The notes under the pieces are model-generated. The model was not told the DNA's origin. It did no database searches and saw only the letters and a program-made list of their open reading frames with translations. Of a stretch of DNA of 64,000 nt, positions 62,601-64,000 are shown piece by piece (position 1 is the first letter of the stretch; each line of letters opens with the position of its first letter). Made by a program: the position numbers and the translations under genes. Origin of the DNA: Lepidonotus clava (lineage: Eukaryota; Annelida; Polychaeta; Phyllodocida; Polynoidae); the NCBI GenBank assembly GCA_936440205.1, contig OW387140.1, positions 20,891,659-20,955,658 on the forward strand, given 5' to 3'.

Positions 62601-64000
62601 TGCCAGAGGGGCCCCGATGGATCCCAACCGTTGTTGATGATGCGGCATTGTCGGAGAGTGACAGCTATGGCAGGGATTCACCATCAACAACCAAGAATGT
62701 GCCCAGAACAGCCACAACACTTCAGAGAAAACCTCCACCCTTACCCGTACCCAACCCACCCATGCCTAAACCTAGCCCAGCTCTGACCACACCTGGCTCC
62801 AACGTCTACCCTGCTCCTCCTGGTGGGAATTGTGAGAATCCCCTGACTGCGAATCCACCAGCAGTGCCACGGAGACCGTCAAATACCTCTCTGCTGAACA
62901 CACCACTTCACTGCTCTTGTTCTACAGACATATCTGACACTGGGTATGTGCGCCCTACAGGAGAAAATACCCTACAGGCATCCCCCTACCTAGACACTCC
63001 TTTAGATCTTACAATCAGCCATACAAGTGATCCCTCAGTTACATTGGCCTCACCCAGCCAAAGTATACAATCCCAAGGGCCCAGCACGACCCCTACATCC
63101 AACCGACAAACATATGAGGTTCCAAAGGCCTTTGAGGTAAGACCAGCAGAACCAGGCGACAGTGGCCTCTCCCTTCAACAAGCAACACCTTCATCCTGTA
63201 AAAGGAAAGACTCTTTTGAAACCAACCCCAACCCAAATCTCATCAAAAATCCTTTAGATTTACCTAATAATGACCCTAGAATATTGGGTGGTCCCGCCAG
63301 TGAACCATCAGCTCTTGTACAAGCACTAGAATCGCCCAGTGCACCAGAGGATTCCAACAATTCGCACAAACCTGTGTATGCAAATCAAAAGGCATATGAG
63401 ACGAGTCCTGCAGAAGACTTGGATCTGTCCATTGGTGAACTCAATGTGCAGGGACAACCTGACTCAGGGACAAGTAACATAGAGGCTGAGGACTCAGTGA
63501 CAAGTGATCAGGGTGCACAAGGTGCACAGGGTGCACAAGGTGCACATGGTGCACAAGGTGCTCAGCCTTCCCTTTCCCTACAGTTGACAACACCTTCATT
63601 GTTGACAAGGAGAGACTCTCAGGCAGATGCACCTGACGATCCTAATAGTAGTCACTCTAGAACATTAGGAGGTTTAGCCACTGGCCCGGCCCCTCTTTTA
63701 CACTCACCAGAATCAACCAGGACACCAGAAGACACCTCCCACAAACCTGTGTATGCAAATAGTCAGGCATATGAGACGCGTCCTACAGAACACTTGGATC
63801 TATCCATTGAACTGCAGGGAGCTCATAACTCAGTGATGAGTGACCAGGAGGCTGAGGACTCAGTGACATCTGATCAGGGTGCACATGGTGCACATGGTGC
63901 ACATGGTGCACAGGGTGCACAGGGTGCACAGGGTGCACAGGCTGCACAGGCTGCATTTGGTGCACAGCACTCCCTGAATTCTCAAACGACATTCCAAGAC
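42846..64000 (+). CDS. CACHD1-like VWA and Cache domain membrane protein (gene span, 23 coding exons, truncated by window end)
   Basis: Type I membrane protein related to CACHD1 and the alpha2delta calcium-channel subunits. In vertebrates CACHD1 is known to modulate voltage-gated calcium channels and to act in a Wnt receptor complex; that role here is by homology. The exons below join in frame into 1,565 residues, still open at the window edge. Order: signal peptide (1 to about 23), N-terminal region, VWA domain (about 210-400), first Cache region (about 415-600), second Cache region (about 690-870), Cys-rich stretch with a PSI-like module (about 905-1005), one membrane segment (about 1012-1035), cytoplasmic tail of at least 530 residues. 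At least eight N-glycosylation sequons lie outside. The VWA metal site reads DATQS where DxSxS is canonical. The tail is far longer than in human CACHD1 (1,274 residues in total) and repetitive. It follows the adenylyl cyclase gene in the same orientation. Confidence 0.93.
43373..43438 (+). CDS. CACHD1-like exon 2
   Basis: Residues 55-76, phase 0 both ends (acceptor gtgcag, donor GTGAGT). EIYNDVGTFSATV corresponds loosely to the RIFNSFVYTEKI stretch of human CACHD1. Short exon, supported by frame on both sides. Confidence 0.85.
43439..44884 (+). other. Intron 2: only a tetranucleotide run seen
   Basis: 1.4 kb intron. It contains (AATA)n at about 44565-44586. A 124-codon minus-strand frame (43347-43721) overlaps exon 2 and has no family features. 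Confidence 0.55.
44565..44586 (+). repeat. (AATA)n microsatellite
   Basis: About five tandem AATA units. Confidence 0.85.
44885..45049 (+). CDS. CACHD1-like exon 3
   Basis: Residues 77-131, phase 0 both ends (acceptor ttacag, donor GTAAGA). LANKAGAKFQTLISAVTRL lines up with LAKKIREKFNRYLDVVNRN of human CACHD1. One N-glycosylation sequon (NAS). A CC pair (NPCCNEQ) matches QDCCTIPP. Confidence 0.92.
45099..45380. mobile_element. 282-bp MITE with AGCTGGGTC ends
   Basis: Inverted ends AGCTGGGTCCCCAAAGAG (left) and the complement of AGCTGGGTCTCCACTAG (right) border a short non-coding interior. Target duplication is not clear. Confidence 0.65.
45603..45805 (+). CDS. CACHD1-like exon 4
   Basis: Residues 132-198 plus two bases (phase 2, donor GTAAGT). 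The acceptor (ctgaaaaag) has a poor pyrimidine tract. KWQYMGTEEGDTQLYPAFQT matches KWQYFSSEEGIFTVFPAHKF of human CACHD1. One NLS sequon. Confidence 0.93.
45806..48073 (+). other. Intron 4: one tRNA-like segment and a possible MITE
   Basis: 2.3 kb. A tRNA-derived SINE head lies at 46630-46697. Around 47325-47400 short direct and inverted copies of GCCAGGCATC/GATGCCTG and ATCACCAGGCCTAG form a small palindromic cluster. No exon seen. Confidence 0.5.
46630..46697 (+). repeat. tRNA-like SINE head in intron 4
   Basis: GGTGTAGTGGTTAGGA (A-box-like) and GGGTTTGAATCC (B-box-like) at normal spacing, without a pairing acceptor stem. Confidence 0.65.
48074..48209 (+). CDS. CACHD1-like exon 5 (VWA domain start, MIDAS)
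   Basis: Residues 199-244 (split CG|C gives Arg199; ends phase 0, donor GTAAGG). RPWYIEAFAPAPKDIVIVMD matches RPIYVSTVRPQSKHIVVILD of human CACHD1. The metal site reads Asp218-Ala-Thr220-Gln-Ser222; human CACHD1 (DHGAS) is also non-canonical. Confidence 0.95.
48586..48702 (+). CDS. CACHD1-like exon 6 (VWA)
   Basis: Residues 245-283, phase 0 both ends (acceptor ttcag, donor GTAAGT). IGVVKFGQTAST and NSTCYKEKLALAT match ISVLTVADTVRT and DQCYKTFLSPAT of human CACHD1. One NST sequon. Confidence 0.93.
48951..49065 (+). CDS. CACHD1-like exon 7 (VWA)
   Basis: Residues 284-321 plus one base (phase 1, donor GTAAGG). SFVSRSETRQ and FNPAFQKGFSFF match TFVSSVKSSD and HAVGFQKAFQLI of human CACHD1. Confidence 0.92.
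49286..49417 (+). CDS. CACHD1-like exon 8 (VWA)
   Basis: Residues 322-365 plus one base (split A|GG gives Arg322; phase 1 donor GTTAGT). KVLLFFTHSNPDEP is the strand with the VWA core pattern; EILTYAVGTG matches MILTYALMND of human CACHD1. One NNT sequon. Confidence 0.92.
49418..50537 (+). other. Intron 8: contains a possible MITE
   Basis: 1.1 kb. A segment at about 49689-50263 has short inverted ends (AAGGGACAGTT against AAGGGGCAGTT) around a non-coding interior and may be a MITE; no target duplication was fixed. Confidence 0.45.
50538..50590 (+). CDS. CACHD1-like exon 9 (end of VWA)
   Basis: Residues 366-383 (split G|GG; ends phase 0, donor GTTAGT). A 53-bp exon (GIEQATEDLLNQVSHESQ) that keeps the frame between its neighbours. 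It corresponds to the LKELAFLRDLAEQNSG stretch in human CACHD1. Confidence 0.85.
50608..50648 (+). repeat. (TA)n microsatellite
   Basis: About 40 bp of nearly pure TA just after exon 9. Confidence 0.9.
51228..51357 (+). CDS. CACHD1-like exon 10
   Basis: Residues 384-426 plus one base (phase 1, donor GTATGT). ELRSYYDILSQPLDHPLFVL parallels TVGRFYTNLPNRMIDEAVFS of human CACHD1 at the VWA-to-Cache transition. One NST sequon. Confidence 0.93.
51719..51992 (+). CDS. CACHD1-like exon 11 (first Cache region)
   Basis: Residues 427-517 plus two bases (split G|GT gives Gly427; phase 2 donor GTATGT). CEPFYQKLQFKGVVCVDGIL and AYTFIVDDQGRTISHPYLSK match KPCYFGNLLLGIVGVDVNLA and SYTFLIDDKGYTLMHPSLTR of human CACHD1: the hallmark dCache core. 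Confidence 0.96.
52268..52382 (+). CDS. CACHD1-like exon 12
   Basis: Residues 518-556 (split TC|G gives Ser518; ends phase 0, donor GTGAAC). Strand-rich stretch (GGKTVRVTVPRAKAAF, HYQWAK), matching YAWKMVQ near the end of the first Cache region in human CACHD1. Confidence 0.9.
52867..53023 (+). CDS. CACHD1-like exon 13
   Basis: Residues 557-608 plus one base (phase 1, donor GTAAGT). IPNTFYTLFIVSMWKDV corresponds to VQDTSFILCIVVIQPEI of human CACHD1; HNYLNPFFIEETNPC to YHRLDLLGQPSAC. Confidence 0.92.
53024..53896 (+). other. Intron 13: no feature seen
   Basis: 0.87 kb of AT-rich intron with no exon or clear repeat. Confidence 0.6.
53897..54027 (+). CDS. CACHD1-like exon 14
   Basis: Residues 609-652 (split G|CA gives Ala609; ends phase 0, donor GTAGGT). 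VTLDLKAFYASCHFTSEEEK parallels IMLSAGSFSSPYEHLSQPET of human CACHD1. Confidence 0.9.
54028..54697 (+). other. Intron 14: no feature seen
   Basis: 0.67 kb. An open frame (54328-54696) runs through it but has no family resemblance. Confidence 0.6.
54698..54870 (+). CDS. CACHD1-like exon 15 (second Cache region start)
   Basis: Residues 653-709 plus two bases (phase 2, donor GTATCT). GGVKRIYPAANITYDPLSQP matches NGVLRIYPGSLMDKAFDPTR of human CACHD1. Two sequons (NHS, NIT). Acceptor is ttaag. Confidence 0.94.
55382..55483 (+). CDS. CACHD1-like exon 16
   Basis: Residues 710-743 plus two bases (split TG|G gives Trp710; phase 2 donor GTCAGT). PWYVKALAVDESIILT matches QWYLHAVANPGLISLT of human CACHD1; the WY pair is typical of Cache domains. 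Acceptor tcaaag. Confidence 0.92.
55916..56038 (+). CDS. CACHD1-like exon 17
   Basis: Residues 744-784 plus two bases (split AG|A; phase 2 donor GTATGT). VPVAVVGAQFRYSFFLTRLL and FPSCQ match HTVAVMGIDFTLRYFYKVLM and LPVCNQ of human CACHD1. Confidence 0.94.
56339..56429 (+). CDS. CACHD1-like exon 18
   Basis: Residues 785-815 (split AG|T gives Ser785; ends phase 0, donor GTAAGT). CFLLDESGAVFLHTDVTDPR matches CFIMEDRGYLVAHPTLVDPK of human CACHD1, a strong Cache signature. Confidence 0.95.
56430..57098 (+). other. Intron 18: no feature seen
   Basis: 0.67 kb of AT-rich intron. Confidence 0.6.
57099..57194 (+). CDS. CACHD1-like exon 19
   Basis: Residues 816-847, phase 0 both ends (acceptor caacag, donor GTACGT). 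EPAIARDLKLKQHLV parallels EPLVANDILNHPNFV of human CACHD1. Confidence 0.93.
57588..57731 (+). CDS. CACHD1-like exon 20
   Basis: Residues 848-895, phase 0 both ends (acceptor ttttag, donor GTATGT). YEIHAVHGTNAFIVLKNK matches YRLARIPGTNAFVGIVNE of human CACHD1. Confidence 0.94.
57732..60065 (+). other. Intron 20: hosts a MITE-like element
   Basis: 2.3 kb, the largest intron of this gene. Most of it is the element at 58268-59869. The rest shows nothing. Confidence 0.6.
58268..59869. mobile_element. MITE-like element with CACTGT ends and AAACATGTTTAG motifs
   Basis: Ends CACTGTGAAC at the left and the complement of CACTGTTAAAACAG at the right. Both terminal 150-200 bp are packed with TTTAGAATCTAAACA and AAACATGTTTAG-type palindromes in inverted arrangement. 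Target duplication is unclear. No coding remnant. Confidence 0.65.
60066..60175 (+). CDS. CACHD1-like exon 21 (Cys-rich)
   Basis: Residues 896-931 plus two bases (phase 2, donor GTAAGT). VHECKDQDAHDGLRCPCYSP and YCNYTF: cysteine-rich, corresponding to the CECPCECPLEVNEC region of human CACHD1. One NYT sequon. Confidence 0.92.
60678..60806 (+). CDS. CACHD1-like exon 22
   Basis: Residues 932-974 plus two bases (split TC|A; phase 2 donor GTGAGT). Contains three cysteines (HTC, SCIAPVDC) in a region that parallels PLQ..CVNSRCSQR of human CACHD1. Acceptor ttctag. Confidence 0.88.
60807..62229 (+). other. Intron 22: inverted arms with CRE-like palindromes
   Basis: 1.4 kb, AT-rich. At 61709-61754 and 61933-62000 two arms with GTGACGTCAC and CCCCTG stretches face each other and may be a MITE. 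No exon seen. Confidence 0.45.
62230..64000 (+). CDS. CACHD1-like exon 23 (PSI-like module, membrane segment, long cytoplasmic tail; cut by window end)
   Basis: Residues 975-1565 (split AG|T gives Ser975), open to the last base of the window. CDLLPGCSWCATTG matches CFGVLDCEWCMVDS of human CACHD1 (PSI-like). The membrane helix (about 1012-1035, SVIAGISVTCIVLIIVIAIS) is followed by the stop-transfer KKGFNLKRRMK. The tail of at least 530 residues is rich in Pro, Ser, Thr and Asn. It contains RKPPPLP and PAVPRR (SH3-type), YVRP, YEVP, and two YAN sites (SH2-type). Two related modules (about 63172-63565 and 63566-63967) each end in Gly-Ala-Gln/His repeats. A GAG|GTAAGA at 63132-63140 could serve as an alternative donor. 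Confidence 0.9.
63512..63565 (+). repeat. 9-bp coding minisatellite, six units (Gly-Ala-Gln/His)
   Basis: Six units of GGTGCACAR/T in frame, encoding G-A-Q and one G-A-H. Units differ mainly at the last base. Confidence 0.95.
63878..63967 (+). repeat. 9-bp coding minisatellite, ten units (Gly-Ala-His/Gln)
   Basis: Ten units: three GGTGCACAT, four GGTGCACAG, two with GCT in place of GGT, and a last GGTGCACAG. In frame, encoding G-A-H, G-A-Q and A-A-Q/F. It is the counterpart of 63512-63565 in the second tail module. Confidence 0.95.

Overview
The window is animal (metazoan) nuclear DNA. It carries two large, many-exon membrane-signalling genes, both on the + strand. Exons are short (50-370 bp), introns are AT-rich (mostly 0.3-2.3 kb), splice sites are GT-AG with one clear GC-AG intron, and DNA transposons, tRNA-derived SINE pieces and minisatellites are common. 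There is no operon structure, and I found no rRNA or functional tRNA gene. The proteins are clearly related to vertebrate ADCY2/4/7 and CACHD1 but divergent, which suggests an invertebrate. The octamer TAGGCCTA is strongly over-represented. A marine invertebrate, perhaps an ambulacrarian (echinoderm or hemichordate), is my guess, not a proof.

Layout. 1-9.9 kb: a GC-rich block at about 365-530 that may be the promoter and first exon of gene 1, then repeat-rich DNA with a cleanly decipherable five-level nest of insertions (2.28-5.8 kb). 9.9-34.2 kb: gene 1, a transmembrane adenylyl cyclase of the ADCY2/4/7 type. All 23 coding exons join in frame into a 1,247-residue protein (1,268 if an upstream exon at 509-562 is used). 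Its first intron holds a 2.2-kb satellite of phased T-tracts. One later intron ends in a tandem array of copied 3' splice sites. 34.2-42.8 kb: 3' end, repeats and a possible untranslated exon of gene 2. 42.8-64.0 kb: gene 2, a CACHD1-like (VWA plus Cache, alpha2delta-related) type I membrane protein. It has 23 coding exons and 1,565 residues up to the window edge, where it is still open. Its cytoplasmic tail is unusually long and repetitive.

Gene 1 should make cAMP at the plasma membrane; every catalytic and nucleotide-binding residue I could place is present. Gene 2 belongs to a family known to modulate voltage-gated calcium channels and, in vertebrates, Wnt receptor complexes. I see no sequence evidence that the two genes work together.

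The most unusual observations are: (a) five or six copies of the last part of an intron plus the first bases of exon 19 of the cyclase, a ladder of decoy acceptors that would nearly all lead to immediate stop codons; (b) the long tail of the CACHD1-like protein, with SH2- and SH3-type docking motifs in duplicated modules and Gly-Ala-Gln/His repeats; (c) very uneven third-position GC content between exons of the same cyclase gene; (d) the nested insertions, with an empty-site relative elsewhere in the window.
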